Origin: Nitrospira sp.
GTDB lineage: Bacteria > Nitrospirota > Nitrospiria > Nitrospirales > Nitrospiraceae
Reading direction: 5' to 3'
Length of the DNA stretch: 62,963 bases
Assembly (NCBI GenBank): GCA_022842445.1
Contig: JALHPO010000012.1
Coordinates: forward strand, 1-62,963
Below are positions 16,957-25,498 of the stretch, one piece after another. The translations under genes were made by a program, and so were the position numbers. Positions within the stretch are counted from its first letter, which is position 1; every line of letters begins with the position of its first letter. The notes under the pieces were generated by a model. The model was not told where the DNA came from and did no database searches. It worked only from the letters and a program-made list of their open reading frames with translations.

Positions 16957-18015
16957 ATGTTGATACAAATCGAACCATCCCGGAAGTCTCATGTGGTGTC
17001 GGCAGATCAAGCCGCACTTTCCGTTGAGGACAGACCAAGCCTTGGCCGAGCGCTCTTGGGCGGACTGACCAACCTTCTCCTTCGACGACCATTGTTGGCA
17101 GTGTTTCAGGTCAATCTTCGCTGCAACTCTGCCTGCGGGTACTGCAATCTGCCGTTAAATGTCGGCCGGTATGAGATGACTCGTGCAGAAATTCAGAGTG
17201 TTTTTACTGATCTCTATCGGGATGGATTACGGTTCGTCTTTCTCCAGGGAGGAGAACCGCTGTTGCGGCGTGACCTGCCGGAGGTTCTTGAAGACTTAGT
17301 CAGGATAGGATTTCAGGTTACGGTGGTCACGAATGGGACTAAGTTGACGGCCGGCCTGGTGCGGCGGTTCGATGAGCTCTCGATTTCACTGTCGATTAGT
17401 CTCGATACGCTCAATCAAGCCAGGTATCTCCAGATCCGCGGCGCCGATCAACTGCCTCACGTTCTAGCCGGCCTTGACCTGCTCCAGCAATACGGTTCGC
17501 CAAAATTTCTGACCTGTATTGTCAGCGACGTCAATCGTGAGGACGTACACGACGTCGTCCGATTCGCGAGGGAGCGGGGGTTCTTGCCGGTCGTGGGCGC
17601 GTACCATTGGGATGTGGGGCTCTATGGGAAGCAAGATCCAACGCTGATGTATGAGCGCCGGCAGGCACGTGTGGTCTTCGAACGGCTGCTTGCGGACGAT
17701 CTGCTTCCTTCGGGCTACCTGCGGCAATACGCGAAGGACAATATCACATGGCTGCAGGGAGGCCGACTCGAAGCCTGCGATGCCGGGCGCTATAGCATCG
17801 CCATCGACGCATCCGGCAATGTCTCGCCCTGTCTGTCGCTGCCGGATGCGGGAAATCTGCTCCGGTCGCCACTCTCTGAAATATTGAGGTGTTTCAATCG
17901 ACAAGAGATTCAGAGCTGTTCCGACCGTTCGGCCTGTAACAGGCTGGACGGCCGAGTGATCGGATCTGCGTTCCGTCATCCGATTGCGGCATGGCGAACA
18001 CCGATTTCCCGATAA
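16957..18015 (+). CDS. Radical SAM protein with C-terminal Cys cluster
   Basis: The 352-residue product has the radical SAM motif RCNSACGYCN (Cys-x3-Cys-x2-Cys) near residue 60, followed by LQGGEPLLRRDLPE (GGE, SAM binding) and VVTNGT. The C-terminal part has SPASM-like cysteines (EACDAGRYSIAID, NVSPCLSLP, SCSDRSACNR), suggesting an extra iron-sulfur cluster. It may modify a peptide or a small molecule. It is first in a tight run with DUF547, ferritin-like and glycosyltransferase genes. The start is uncertain; the frame is open to 16903. Confidence 0.85.
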   Translation: MLIQIEPSRKSHVVSADQAALSVEDRPSLGRALLGGLTNLLLRRPLLAVFQVNLRCNSACGYCNLPLNVGRYEMTRAEIQSVFTDLYRDGLRFVFLQGGEPLLRRDLPEVLEDLVRIGFQVTVVTNGTKLTAGLVRRFDELSISLSISLDTLNQARYLQIRGADQLPHVLAGLDLLQQYGSPKFLTCIVSDVNREDVHDVVRFARERGFLPVVGAYHWDVGLYGKQDPTLMYERRQARVVFERLLADDLLPSGYLRQYAKDNITWLQGGRLEACDAGRYSIAIDASGNVSPCLSLPDAGNLLRSPLSEILRCFNRQEIQSCSDRSACNRLDGRVIGSAFRHPIAAWRTPISR

Positions 18016-18028
18016 GATGAGGAGAGAG

Positions 18029-18829
18029 ATGAGGTTGTGGACGGCGATAAGTTTGTTGCTCCTGCTCCCGGGCTGCTCCGGTGTCGGCCCATCAGGATTC
18101 AAACCGGTCAATCCGATTCCCGCCGCCGAGTTCTCCCATCAACTGTTTGAAGAGACGTTGGCTGCGCATGTGAAGGATGGCCTCGTCGATTATCCTGCGA
18201 TCGAAACAGACGATCGTTTCGTGGGCTATCTGACGAGGCTCGACCTGGTTGACCCCGATGCTTTCGCCACGCGCAACGGGCGGTTAGCTTTTTGGATCAA
18301 TGCCTATAACGCATTTGCCATCAAGGGTATTGTGGACGGGTATTCGCCCGCAAGTTATATCGGACGCTACCGCTACTTTATCGGACGAGAATATCCGGTT
18401 GGAGGCACCACGATTACGCTGTACGATTTGGAGCGGCAGGTGTTGATCAGACAGTTCCACGAACCGCTGATCCATTTTGCCATCGTCTGCGCGTCCGCTT
18501 CCTGCCCGCGACTCCAGCCCTGGGCCTATCAGCCGCAGAGGCTGGATCGTCAGCTTGATCGTGTCGCCAGGGCTTTTATCAACGATCCCACACGCAATCG
18601 GTTCGACCGGAAACGGAAAGTTGCGTCGTTATCCAAAATCTTCGATTGGTTTGCGGAGGACTTTGCCGCAGCAGCCGGATCAACCCTGGCCTATGTGGCA
18701 CGTTATATCGGCGATCCTGAATTAGCGAGGGACCTGATTGAGTCCGACTATCGCATCGAGTTCCTGGAGTATGACTGGAGTCTCAACGGCATTCCGCCGA
18801 AGGAGGTGGCCCGTGATGGTGCGCCCTGA
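18029..18829 (+). CDS. DUF547 lipoprotein
   Basis: ATG 18029 has GGAGAG four bases upstream. The 266-residue product has a lipobox LLLPGC, then the DUF547 core: HVKDGLVDYPAI, LAFWINAYNAFAIKGI, DLERQVLIRQFHEPLIHFAIVCASASCPRL, RKVASLSKIFDWFAEDF and FLEYDWSLNG. The conserved ASCP and FWINAYN segments suggest a catalytic cysteine-containing fold, but the activity is not established. Its end overlaps the next gene by 14 bases, so the two are coupled. Confidence 0.88.
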   Translation: MRLWTAISLLLLLPGCSGVGPSGFKPVNPIPAAEFSHQLFEETLAAHVKDGLVDYPAIETDDRFVGYLTRLDLVDPDAFATRNGRLAFWINAYNAFAIKGIVDGYSPASYIGRYRYFIGREYPVGGTTITLYDLERQVLIRQFHEPLIHFAIVCASASCPRLQPWAYQPQRLDRQLDRVARAFINDPTRNRFDRKRKVASLSKIFDWFAEDFAAAAGSTLAYVARYIGDPELARDLIESDYRIEFLEYDWSLNGIPPKEVARDGAP

Positions 18830-19469
18830 TGAACGGGCTCCCATAGCCCGGCTGCTTACCTTTTTAGAACAGGGTGAGCAGATGGCTCAGGACTGTGCCA
18901 CGACACAGGCGTCGATGGTTTGCGAGTCCGGCGCGCGACGATTTCTCCTGAGTCAGGCACGTCAGGAGGCCGCTCATGCCCTGGTCTTCAAGGGGGCGGT
19001 GGCATGGCTCGCACCGAAACACCTCGGCGATTCACTCTGCTTGCCGGCCATGGAAGCGTATCGCAAGTTGTTGCACGACCGGTTTGCCTGTAATGACCTC
19101 TTGGATACGATTCTCGCCGAACAAGTCATTCTCGAAGGCCTGGGTGAGGCCATATTGACTCACATCGAACGAGGATTGGAGAAGCGAGCCGCGCCGTTGG
19201 GCCGGATGCGCCGTATCCTGCTTCGCCAAGAAGAAGCCCATCATGGATTCGGGCGGCGCTGGCTTGAGCGGGCGATTGCGCGGGGCGAAACGGATGTGCC
19301 GGCACTTCAACGGCGGGCACAGCAGTACCTGGCCCTCTCAGACGCGATGATTCTGGATCTCGGTGATTTATTCGATAGTATTGATGAAGACCCGGCTCAG
19401 TGGGCAGCGGATGTGCGGACCTTTTTGCCGGAGTGGTTGACGGAAAAGCCGATGGCTGATGGCAGATAG
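18816..19469 (+). CDS. Ferritin-like diiron protein
   Basis: ATG 18816 follows AGGAGG by nine bases (a GTG at 18813 is also possible). The 217-residue helical protein has two ExxH pairs (RQEAAHAL near 53 and RQEEAHHGF near 138) and a middle Glu helix (AEQVILEGLGEAI), the ligand layout of ferritin-like and ribonucleotide-reductase-like diiron enzymes. It may oxidise or hydroxylate a product of the neighbouring radical SAM enzyme. The C-terminus PMADGR is encoded by a heptad repeat, so the natural tail has probably been altered. Confidence 0.75.
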   Translation: MVRPDERAPIARLLTFLEQGEQMAQDCATTQASMVCESGARRFLLSQARQEAAHALVFKGAVAWLAPKHLGDSLCLPAMEAYRKLLHDRFACNDLLDTILAEQVILEGLGEAILTHIERGLEKRAAPLGRMRRILLRQEEAHHGFGRRWLERAIARGETDVPALQRRAQQYLALSDAMILDLGDLFDSIDEDPAQWAADVRTFLPEWLTEKPMADGR

Positions 19470-19478
19470 CTGAGAGCA
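19451..19478 (+). repeat. Heptad array across the ferritin-like gene stop
   Basis: Four units (GATGGCT, GATGGCA, then two diverged) cover the last codons and the stop. They are the reverse-orientation relatives of the arrays at 26890 and 60073. Confidence 0.6.
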
Positions 19479-19490
19479 AAAGGAAGAACC

Positions 19491-20204
19491 ATGGTCTCCG
19501 TCGTGATTCCCGCGTACAACGAAGAGAAGGCGCTTCCGAATACATTGCAGGCGCTCTTTTCACAACCAGGAGACTACGAAGTCATTGCCGTCGACGGCGG
19601 AAGTGCCGATCGCACCCGGGGTGTCCTCCGTGACGCCGGGTTTTCCGAATGCCCCGTACCCCTCACGCCTCACCCCTCACGCCTTCTCATGACGGCGCCA
19701 AAAGGCCGTGCTTCTCAAATGAACGCCGGGGCGAAGGAAGCCGGCGGCGAGTGGCTCCTCTTTCTCCATGCCGATACAGTCCTTCCGGAGGGAGCAATCG
19801 AGCGGCTGAACACAATGGAGGCTGATCACGCGATTCAAGCCGGCGGGTTCATGCATCAATTCTCAGGAGACGATTGGCGGCTCAAGCTCATCTCATTTCT
19901 TGACAATTTCCGCTGCACCAGGAGCCGGATCATCTACGGCGACCAGGCTCTCTTTCTCCGGCGTTCCCTGTTCGAGCAGTTGGGGGGATTTCCCAACCAA
20001 CCGATCCTCGAAGATGTCGCTTTCTGTGAACGGCTCATCAGGGCGACGGAGCCGCTTCTGCTCTTCCCTCCCGTTATCACCGATGCCCGCAAGTTTCTGA
20101 AGATGGGCGTCTGGCGAAGTTTCCTCTGCGTCTTGCTCATTATTCTTCACGCCGAATACCGCCTGCCGATTTTGCCACGTGCGTTTTTCCAAGACATTCG
20201 CTAG
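19491..20204 (+). CDS. Family 2 glycosyltransferase (TIGR04283-type)
   Basis: A 237-residue cytoplasmic GT-A enzyme: VSVVIPAYNEEKALPNTL, EVIAVDGGSADRT, APKGRASQMNAGAKEAGGEWLLFLHADT (DxD-like HAD), GGFMHQF, YGDQALFLRR, PILEDVAFCERL. This matches the 'rSAM/selenodomain-associated' transferase group, consistent with the radical SAM gene upstream. The substrate is unknown. A C-terminal hydrophobic helix (FLCVLLIILHAEY) suggests membrane association. The stretch at about residues 57-66 (PLTPHPSRLL) is encoded by an in-frame heptad repeat between the GT strands. Confidence 0.87.
   Translation: MVSVVIPAYNEEKALPNTLQALFSQPGDYEVIAVDGGSADRTRGVLRDAGFSECPVPLTPHPSRLLMTAPKGRASQMNAGAKEAGGEWLLFLHADTVLPEGAIERLNTMEADHAIQAGGFMHQFSGDDWRLKLISFLDNFRCTRSRIIYGDQALFLRRSLFEQLGGFPNQPILEDVAFCERLIRATEPLLLFPPVITDARKFLKMGVWRSFLCVLLIILHAEYRLPILPRAFFQDIR
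19661..19688 (+). repeat. Heptad array inside the glycosyltransferase gene
   Basis: Three clear units (CCTCACG, CCTCACC, CCTCACG) and one diverged unit, in frame, adding a Pro/Ser/His-rich loop. Related to the C-rich units at 41630-41657. Confidence 0.65.
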
Positions 20205-20220
20205 GCCATTAGCAATCCCG

Positions 20221-20248
20221 TTTACCTTTTTTCTCTTCCTCCGTCTAA
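20221..20248 (+). promoter_or_regulatory. ECF-sigma type promoter upstream of the 20280 lipoprotein
   Basis: TTTACC (20221-20226), 15-base spacer, CGTCTAA (20242-20248). The same two boxes with the same 15-base spacing stand upstream of the ECF sigma gene at 24065-24092. The CGTC-type -10 box is typical of ECF factors. Confidence 0.65.
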
Positions 20249-20279
20249 CCCATCATAGGAGGCCGAGAAGGAGGGTTTT

Positions 20280-20720
20280 ATGCAACAGGTTCGTTCCAAG
20301 GCGAGTGTAGTGATCGTGTCACTGGCATTGCTGCTGTCCGGCTGTACATCCACGCTGGTTCGCGACGACGTAAAACGCACCGCCGGATTGGACGGCCATT
20401 GCTCAGGAAGCGAATGGACAGACAACTCCTCACTTGCGGTGTTGCCGGTACCGGTCGTTGCCTTCATTGTGCCTCATTTCGATCTCAATAAAGTCTCCAG
20501 TGAGCCCTATCTGAACCGCTGTGGAGGCTCCACAAGGGTCGTCAACCGGGACGTATCGGTCAATCGCATCGCCTGTCTTCCGGCTGGCCTCACGAGAATC
20601 GTGACGCTGGGTGTGTGGCAATGGTGTCCGGCGCGTGTTACCTGGTCGGCGGATGTTTTGGGCGAGGCGCCGCAGCCGGCGAGCGCTCGACCGGTCGATC
20701 GTTCAAATCAGAAATCTTAA
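20280..20720 (+). CDS. Lipoprotein, probable ECF-sigma target
   Basis: ATG 20280 has GGAGGG about four bases upstream. The 146-residue product has a lipobox LLLSGC, several Cys residues (HCSGSEW, NRCGG, IACLPAG, WQWCPARV) that could form disulfides, and a polar tail. Not recognised as a known family. The ECF-type promoter at 20221-20248 makes it a candidate member of the local sigma regulon. Confidence 0.7.
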   Translation: MQQVRSKASVVIVSLALLLSGCTSTLVRDDVKRTAGLDGHCSGSEWTDNSSLAVLPVPVVAFIVPHFDLNKVSSEPYLNRCGGSTRVVNRDVSVNRIACLPAGLTRIVTLGVWQWCPARVTWSADVLGEAPQPASARPVDRSNQKS

Positions 20721-20749
20721 TCATCAACTTATCAAACAGGAGTGTAGCT

Positions 20750-22222
20750 ATGAGACAGTCATCTGTTTTGTTCACTCTTCTCGGTGTGGTCGGATTAGCA
20801 GGATTATTGAGCGCCTGCAGCGACGGTTCTCCGTCGGCATCCGCCAGTGCAGGCGGAGCCAGTGGAAGCGGATCGGCCTCGGCGTCGGGGACCGTTACAG
20901 GGTTCGGCAGCATCATCGTCAATGGCAAACGGTTTGAGACAGAAGCCGCCTCCGTGAGCATTGACGACCAGCCGTCAAGTCAGTGCGCTGTTAGTCCAAC
21001 CAACCGGTGTGGGCTACATGAAGGTATGACGGTGAAGGTGTCGGGCTCATTTAACGGCTCGACGAACCGCGCGGCCAATATCGTCCAGGAAGACACGCTG
21101 GAAGGGCCGATTACAAGCGTGGATGTTACCAATAGTCAATTTGCGGTGTTGGGTCAAACCGTGCTGGTAGACGACACGACAAAGTTCGATTCCGGGGTCA
21201 GTCTAAACAACCTGCTTCCTGGTCAGCTTGTGGAGGTCAGCGGGTTTGTAAAATCTGACGGGGTGATCGCCGCCAGCTTTATTGAGCGCAAGCCCGGAAC
21301 CGGTTGCTCAGCTATCTGCGAGGTAAAGGGGACCGTCAGGAATCACAATGCCGGGCTCGCGACCTTCCAGATCGGCGGACTGACCGTCATCTATGATAAC
21401 GCAACGCTCATCAACGATATGCCGGTACCGACCGGGAGTAACTGGAACGGCATCTTTGTCGAAGTGAAAGGAACAGGTTTCGATGCCGCAACAACGACCC
21501 TCACGGCTACGAAAGTTGAACCGGAAAATGAGGGCATCGGCAATGCGGTTGATAAATTTGAGGTCGAAGGGTTTGTCACACAGGCCGGTACACCGAATGG
21601 CAATATTATCGACTTCACCATCGGCACCACTCCGGTGAGAACCACGGCGAACACGGAGTTTCGTGGCGGGACAGTCGATGAAATCGTGGTCGGCGCCAAA
21701 ATGTCTGCGGAAGGCCGGTTCGATGGCACCACCCTCATTGCAAGGCATGTGAAATTCCATGAGAGTGTCAGATTGGAAGGCGACATCGAAACGATAGGAA
21801 CGAACTCCTTAACGCTCAAAGGGCTCCCGGGTATATCTGTTACCGTGAATAGTCAGACGGAATTCAAAGCCAATGGCGGAGCAACCATCAACAACTTGAG
21901 CGATTTAACGATTAACAACCATATCCGGGTTCGTGGGCGCGTGAGCGGGGTCAATTCGGTGATCGCCACACGCATTCAGCTGCGATCCTCCGACAATGAT
22001 GTGGATCTTCAAGGGCCGGTGCAGGCGGCGTCTGATCCAACCTTGACGATCCTTGGTGTAACGGTCGATACGACCGGTGTTACTCAATTTGAAGGAGTCG
22101 ATGACGGGCCTATGAGCCGCGCGGCTTTCTTCGCCGCTGTGCAGGTTGGGACGCTGGTTAAGGTGAAGGGCACATGGAGTGGAGCAGTTGTGACATGGGA
22201 AGAAGCTGAGTTAGAGGATTAA
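20750..22222 (+). CDS. DUF5666-repeat lipoprotein
   Basis: ATG 20750 with GGAG seven bases upstream. The 490-residue product has a lipobox LLSAC, an Ala/Gly/Ser-rich linker, then repeated small OB-like DUF5666 domains: SGTVTGFGSIIVNGKRFET, EGPITSVDVTNSQFAVLGQTVLVDDTTKF, GQLVEVSGF, EGFVTQAGTPNGNIIDFTIGTTPV, EGDIETIGTNSLTLKGLPGI, QGPVQAASDPTLTILGVTVDT. About five repeats occur. Likely surface or periplasmic; function unknown. It follows the previous lipoprotein by 29 bases and may share its ECF promoter. Confidence 0.85.
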   Translation: MRQSSVLFTLLGVVGLAGLLSACSDGSPSASASAGGASGSGSASASGTVTGFGSIIVNGKRFETEAASVSIDDQPSSQCAVSPTNRCGLHEGMTVKVSGSFNGSTNRAANIVQEDTLEGPITSVDVTNSQFAVLGQTVLVDDTTKFDSGVSLNNLLPGQLVEVSGFVKSDGVIAASFIERKPGTGCSAICEVKGTVRNHNAGLATFQIGGLTVIYDNATLINDMPVPTGSNWNGIFVEVKGTGFDAATTTLTATKVEPENEGIGNAVDKFEVEGFVTQAGTPNGNIIDFTIGTTPVRTTANTEFRGGTVDEIVVGAKMSAEGRFDGTTLIARHVKFHESVRLEGDIETIGTNSLTLKGLPGISVTVNSQTEFKANGGATINNLSDLTINNHIRVRGRVSGVNSVIATRIQLRSSDNDVDLQGPVQAASDPTLTILGVTVDTTGVTQFEGVDDGPMSRAAFFAAVQVGTLVKVKGTWSGAVVTWEEAELED

Positions 22223-22284
22223 ATTCGTGGGAAGAAACAGGCGGCGTAGAATCGATCGCCCGTGTGAACTAACAAAGGAGATTC

Positions 22285-22938
22285 ATGATGAATCGTAGCA
22301 GTTGGAAAGAAATCATCCTGGGGACAATCGCCGGACTCTCGTTGCTGACATCGCCCGCGATAGGACAGATGAGCAACTTCACGGAAGAGCCGCCGGCACG
22401 TACGGATAATCGCGGTCATGGTTCATTGAACAGCGGGCCAGGCTCGATGAATAGCGGGCGCGAGGACGGCGCTCTCGGTCATAGAGGAAGGCACGGCCAT
22501 GACCGTACGGTCGTGGCTCAGGCCACCGATAACATCCGGCAAGAAGATCGACGGGCGGATCGACGCGAAGACCGCCAAATGGATCGCCGAGAAGATCGGC
22601 AAGCAGATCGGCGGGAAGACCGGCGTGAGGACTCACGGTCTAATGCTGGTGGTGCATTGCGAGGGCTCGATCGTGCCGATTATGTCGCCGGCGAGCATGG
22701 CCGAGAAGGCCGGGAGAATGCTCGTGCCGCCCAGATGGATCGCCCGAACAGGCCGGAAAGAGTGGACCGTCCTGACAAACTCGACAGGCCGGAGAGACCG
22801 GACAGACCTGAGAGGCCTGACCGGCCAGATCGGATGGAACGACCGGAACGTCCGGATAGACCTGATCGGCCGGAGCGTCCGGAACGGCCAGAACGACCGG
22901 AACGGCCGGACAAACCGGAGCGGTCCGGCCGGAACTAA
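22285..22938 (+). CDS. Exported low-complexity protein with Arg-Asp-Glu-Pro repeats
   Basis: ATG 22285 has AAAGGAG six bases upstream. The 217-residue product has a signal peptide (SPAIGQ), a Gly/Ser/Asn section, then repeats of DRRE-type and, in the last third, PERPDRP triplets repeated about a dozen times. It is almost certainly disordered and highly charged with balanced Arg and acidic residues. A similar D-R-P-E tail ends the protein at 25893-26825, on the other side of the sigma gene, which suggests a shared role such as binding polysaccharide or forming a matrix. Confidence 0.7.
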   Translation: MMNRSSWKEIILGTIAGLSLLTSPAIGQMSNFTEEPPARTDNRGHGSLNSGPGSMNSGREDGALGHRGRHGHDRTVVAQATDNIRQEDRRADRREDRQMDRREDRQADRREDRREDSRSNAGGALRGLDRADYVAGEHGREGRENARAAQMDRPNRPERVDRPDKLDRPERPDRPERPDRPDRMERPERPDRPDRPERPERPERPERPDKPERSGRN

Positions 22939-22971
22939 TACAGCAGGCGGCTAGTATTGCAAGATGATTGG

Positions 22972-23005
22972 AAGCCGGGTGTCACGAACATATGGCGCCC
23001 GGCTT
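22972..23005 (+). terminator. Probable terminator after the repeat protein
   Basis: AAGCCGGGTG pairs with CGCCCGGCTT (10 bp with one wobble) around a 14-base loop; TTT follows. Confidence 0.6.
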
Positions 23006-23112
23006 TCCGTTTATCCAGGCCGCAACCGTTGAACAAGAATCGGTTTCACTGTACGCTGGCCGGGGCCGGAGAGCCCCAGAGCGAAACCTGACGAGGAGTA
23101 ACAGCAGGAGCC

Positions 23113-24039
23113 ATGATGTATCGAGACATTATGAAACGATGGTGGTCGGTGATGGGTGTGGTCGTTGTATGTGTCATTGCATTCGCCCCGGGGGTTGCGC
23201 CGGCGGCGGAGAATCAAAGGGGTGCTCAGGAACTAGGGCCGGCTACTGAAAAAAACTGGCAAGTCGGGATTACACCCAGCTACAGCAGCGGAAATTTCGG
23301 CACCAACACCACGAGTGAGTTTGTGTATGTCCCCACGTCGATCCGGCGGCTCTTTCGAGATGGTGATGTGACGGTTGTCATCCCGTTTGTATCTGTGACC
23401 AGCAACGGCTCTGCCACCCTGGTCGGCGGCCAGCCAACGCCGATAGGCGAGGATTGTTATCGGCGCGGCGGCACGGAATTCCGTTTTGACAAGCCGGAAT
23501 GTGTGGCGTTGCTCAACTCCGGTCAGTTGGGCGCCCGACAACAGAAGGTGACCCATTCTGGGTTGGGCGACATTATTCTCAGAGGGCGCTACTACGCCGT
23601 TGAGGAGCAGGGGTTCCTCCCGCTCATTGCCCTGACGGCCCGGATCAAAGTGCCGACTGCCGATGAGGGCAAAGGCCTCGGTACCGGCGCCCTCGACCAT
23701 GGCTACGGTGTGGAAATGTCCAAGCGGTTCGGCGGTAACTGGATCGGGTTTTTCGACGGCGGCTACAACTTCATCGGTGATCCGGATGGACGGGAGCTTC
23801 GAAATCAATATTGGTATGACGTCGGAGGCGGGTATTACTTCACCCGGGATTTCCTGGTGAGCGCCTATTACGAAGAGTATCGTTCTCTGGTAGCCGATTT
23901 TGTAAACATCAGGGATGTCTTTTTTGCATTCAACTACAAAGCCTCGGATGCCTGGCGGTATAACGGTGGGGTCACCGTCGGTCTTTCCAACGGAGCGCCG
24001 GACTATGGGGTGTCGCTTGGCACCAGCTACAGATTCTAG
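23113..24039 (+). CDS. Outer-membrane beta-barrel protein (MetA-pathway/transporter-like)
   Basis: 308 residues with a signal peptide (ending PAAA-E) and a barrel of alternating strands that ends in the terminal aromatic RF. Features such as VTVVIPFVSVTSNGSA, GLGDIILRGRYY, LIALTARIKVPTADEGKGLGTGALDHGYG and GFFDGGYNF fit the Phenol_MetA_deg/transporter barrel family. It has an exposed loop with a Cys pair (EDCYRRGG and KPECVALL). GGAG lies just before the first ATG. It may let a hydrophobic or sugar substrate cross the outer membrane. Confidence 0.78.
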   Translation: MMYRDIMKRWWSVMGVVVVCVIAFAPGVAPAAENQRGAQELGPATEKNWQVGITPSYSSGNFGTNTTSEFVYVPTSIRRLFRDGDVTVVIPFVSVTSNGSATLVGGQPTPIGEDCYRRGGTEFRFDKPECVALLNSGQLGARQQKVTHSGLGDIILRGRYYAVEEQGFLPLIALTARIKVPTADEGKGLGTGALDHGYGVEMSKRFGGNWIGFFDGGYNFIGDPDGRELRNQYWYDVGGGYYFTRDFLVSAYYEEYRSLVADFVNIRDVFFAFNYKASDAWRYNGGVTVGLSNGAPDYGVSLGTSYRF

Positions 24040-24064
24040 CCCTTATTCAGCGGCGTTATGGCTG

Positions 24065-24092
24065 TTTACCTTCCCTTCCGTTATCCGTCTAA
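24065..24092 (+). promoter_or_regulatory. ECF-sigma type promoter of the sigma gene (autoregulation)
   Basis: TTTACC (24065-24070), 15-base spacer, CGTCTAA (24086-24092), about 60 bases before the ECF start codon. It is identical in both boxes and spacing to the element at 20221-20248. Confidence 0.7.
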
Positions 24093-24155
24093 TGGTACAA
24101 GCAGGCCGATGCAGACGGTCCAACGGTAGTAAGCCAGGCTGACTGGAGCAGGATC

Positions 24156-24737
24156 ATGCCGTTGGATCGTCACGACGAACCGAGCGATGCACAGCTAGTG
24201 GCGCGCAGCCTCGCTCAAGACCAAGCGGCCTTCGGGAATCTGATTGACCGGCATGCGTCCGCGATCGTCAACCTTAGTTATCGGATGGTGGGCAATCGCG
24301 CAGAAGCGGAAGATTTGGCGCAGGAGACGTTTCTCGCGGCGTACAGAGCGCTATCGACGTTTCGGGCCGACTCGAAGTTTTCAACCTGGCTCTACCGTAT
24401 CGCCACGAATAAGTGCAAAGATTGGCTCAGGGTCAAGCGGCCGGGGCAGGGGCAGTACGATCTGGACGCGGATGAGAGTCTGGATCTCTATGTGACGGAA
24501 GACCGAACGCCGGAAGTGCTGTTGTCCCGGCAACAAGTCGCCCAGGAGTTAGACCAGGCGATCCAGCGATTGCCTCCGCTCTATCGCGAGGCCTTCGTCC
24601 TGAAGCATGTCGAGGGACTGAGCTATGAGGAGATGGAGGACATTCTCGGCGTGAGCGGCGATACCTTAAAAATGCGTGTGTATAAGGGGCGGGTGCAGTT
24701 GAGCCGGGAACTGGCGGCGCTGAACCCTATTCGATAG
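24156..24737 (+). CDS. ECF-family RNA polymerase sigma factor
   Basis: 193 residues with both sigma domains: region 2 (AFGNLIDRHASAIVNLSYRMVGNRAEAEDLAQETFLAAYRAL... TWLYRIATNKCKDWLR) and region 4 (LDQAIQRLPPLYREAFVLKHVEGLSYEEMEDILGVSGDTLKMRVYKGR, a helix-turn-helix). A short acidic linker (DLDADESLDL) joins them. It directs transcription from ECF-type promoters; the likely one is just upstream of itself. The next gene looks like its anti-sigma partner, 18 bases downstream. Confidence 0.92.
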   Translation: MPLDRHDEPSDAQLVARSLAQDQAAFGNLIDRHASAIVNLSYRMVGNRAEAEDLAQETFLAAYRALSTFRADSKFSTWLYRIATNKCKDWLRVKRPGQGQYDLDADESLDLYVTEDRTPEVLLSRQQVAQELDQAIQRLPPLYREAFVLKHVEGLSYEEMEDILGVSGDTLKMRVYKGRVQLSRELAALNPIR

Positions 24738-24755
24738 TACCGGCGCACAAGCGGG

Positions 24756-25445
24756 ATGGTTCCTATGACTAACCACGATCTCTTGGTTCAACGGTTTCTC
24801 GACAATGAATTGTCTCCGGAGGAGCGAACGGCGTTTCTTCAGGCGGTGGATGCCGATGCTGCGCTGCGCCGGCGCTGGCTGAATCTTGAGACGATCGCTG
24901 CGGAAGCAACGCAATTGCCGAAGATCGTGCCCTCGGCACAGTTTCTCGGCCGGTTGAAGGCTCAGGTGGTTCCTGCATCTCCCGGTCTTTGGTCTCGTCT
25001 GTGTGCCGCCGTCACGACGCCGCGCACGCTGGAGTGGAATCTTGCCGGAGCGATGGCGGCTGGCTGTGTTGCTGTTGTGGCCGTGGCGGGATTGCTCAGG
25101 CTGGCGCCGGAACGGATTGTGGAGGTGCCCATCGCTGGCACGCCGGCGCAGACCGCTTCATTCGATACCTCGTCAGAGCCCAAAGTGTTCGTGCGTCTGA
25201 TACTCGTGCAACCCAATGCGCAATCCGTGTCGGTTGCAGGGGATTTCAACGGATGGAATCCGGCCCAAACCAAGTTGGACCGGACGGATGGCGGGGTGTG
25301 GACCGTGACGATTCCGCTCAGGCCGGGCCGCTATGAATATATGTTCGTCGTCAATGGGAAGCAATGGATTGCCGATCCTCTTGCGGCTGAAGATGCCGGC
25401 GATGGATTCGGCTCACAAAATGCGGTGCTCGATGTGGCCATTTAG
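24756..25445 (+). CDS. Anti-sigma-like membrane protein with periplasmic glycogen-binding (CBM48/AMPK-type) domain
   Basis: 229 residues. The N-terminal 60 (LLVQRFLDNELSPEERTAFLQAVDADAALRRRW) resemble the anti-sigma helical domain but lack the zinc-binding His/Cys. One membrane helix lies at about 93-114 (NLAGAMAAGCVAVVAVAGLL). The C-terminal 90 residues outside carry VRLILVQPNAQSVSVAGDFNGWNP, WTVTIPLRPGRYEYMFVVNGKQWIADP, the E-set/CBM48 fold found in isoamylases and AMPK beta. A glucan-sensing anti-sigma factor is the natural reading. ATG 24765 is an alternative start. Confidence 0.75.
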   Translation: MVPMTNHDLLVQRFLDNELSPEERTAFLQAVDADAALRRRWLNLETIAAEATQLPKIVPSAQFLGRLKAQVVPASPGLWSRLCAAVTTPRTLEWNLAGAMAAGCVAVVAVAGLLRLAPERIVEVPIAGTPAQTASFDTSSEPKVFVRLILVQPNAQSVSVAGDFNGWNPAQTKLDRTDGGVWTVTIPLRPGRYEYMFVVNGKQWIADPLAAEDAGDGFGSQNAVLDVAI

Positions 25446-25462
25446 TGCAAACCGGGGAGTGC

Positions 25463-25491
25463 TTGCAACAGGCCTGAGCCTCCAGTACTCT
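25463..25491 (+). promoter_or_regulatory. Sigma-70 type promoter of the CBM48 lipoprotein, near-leaderless
   Basis: TTGCAA (25463-25468), 17-base spacer, TACTCT (25486-25491), then seven bases to the ATG. No ribosome-binding site fits in that space, so the mRNA may start at or next to the start codon. Confidence 0.45.
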
Positions 25492-25498
25492 CTCGCGC

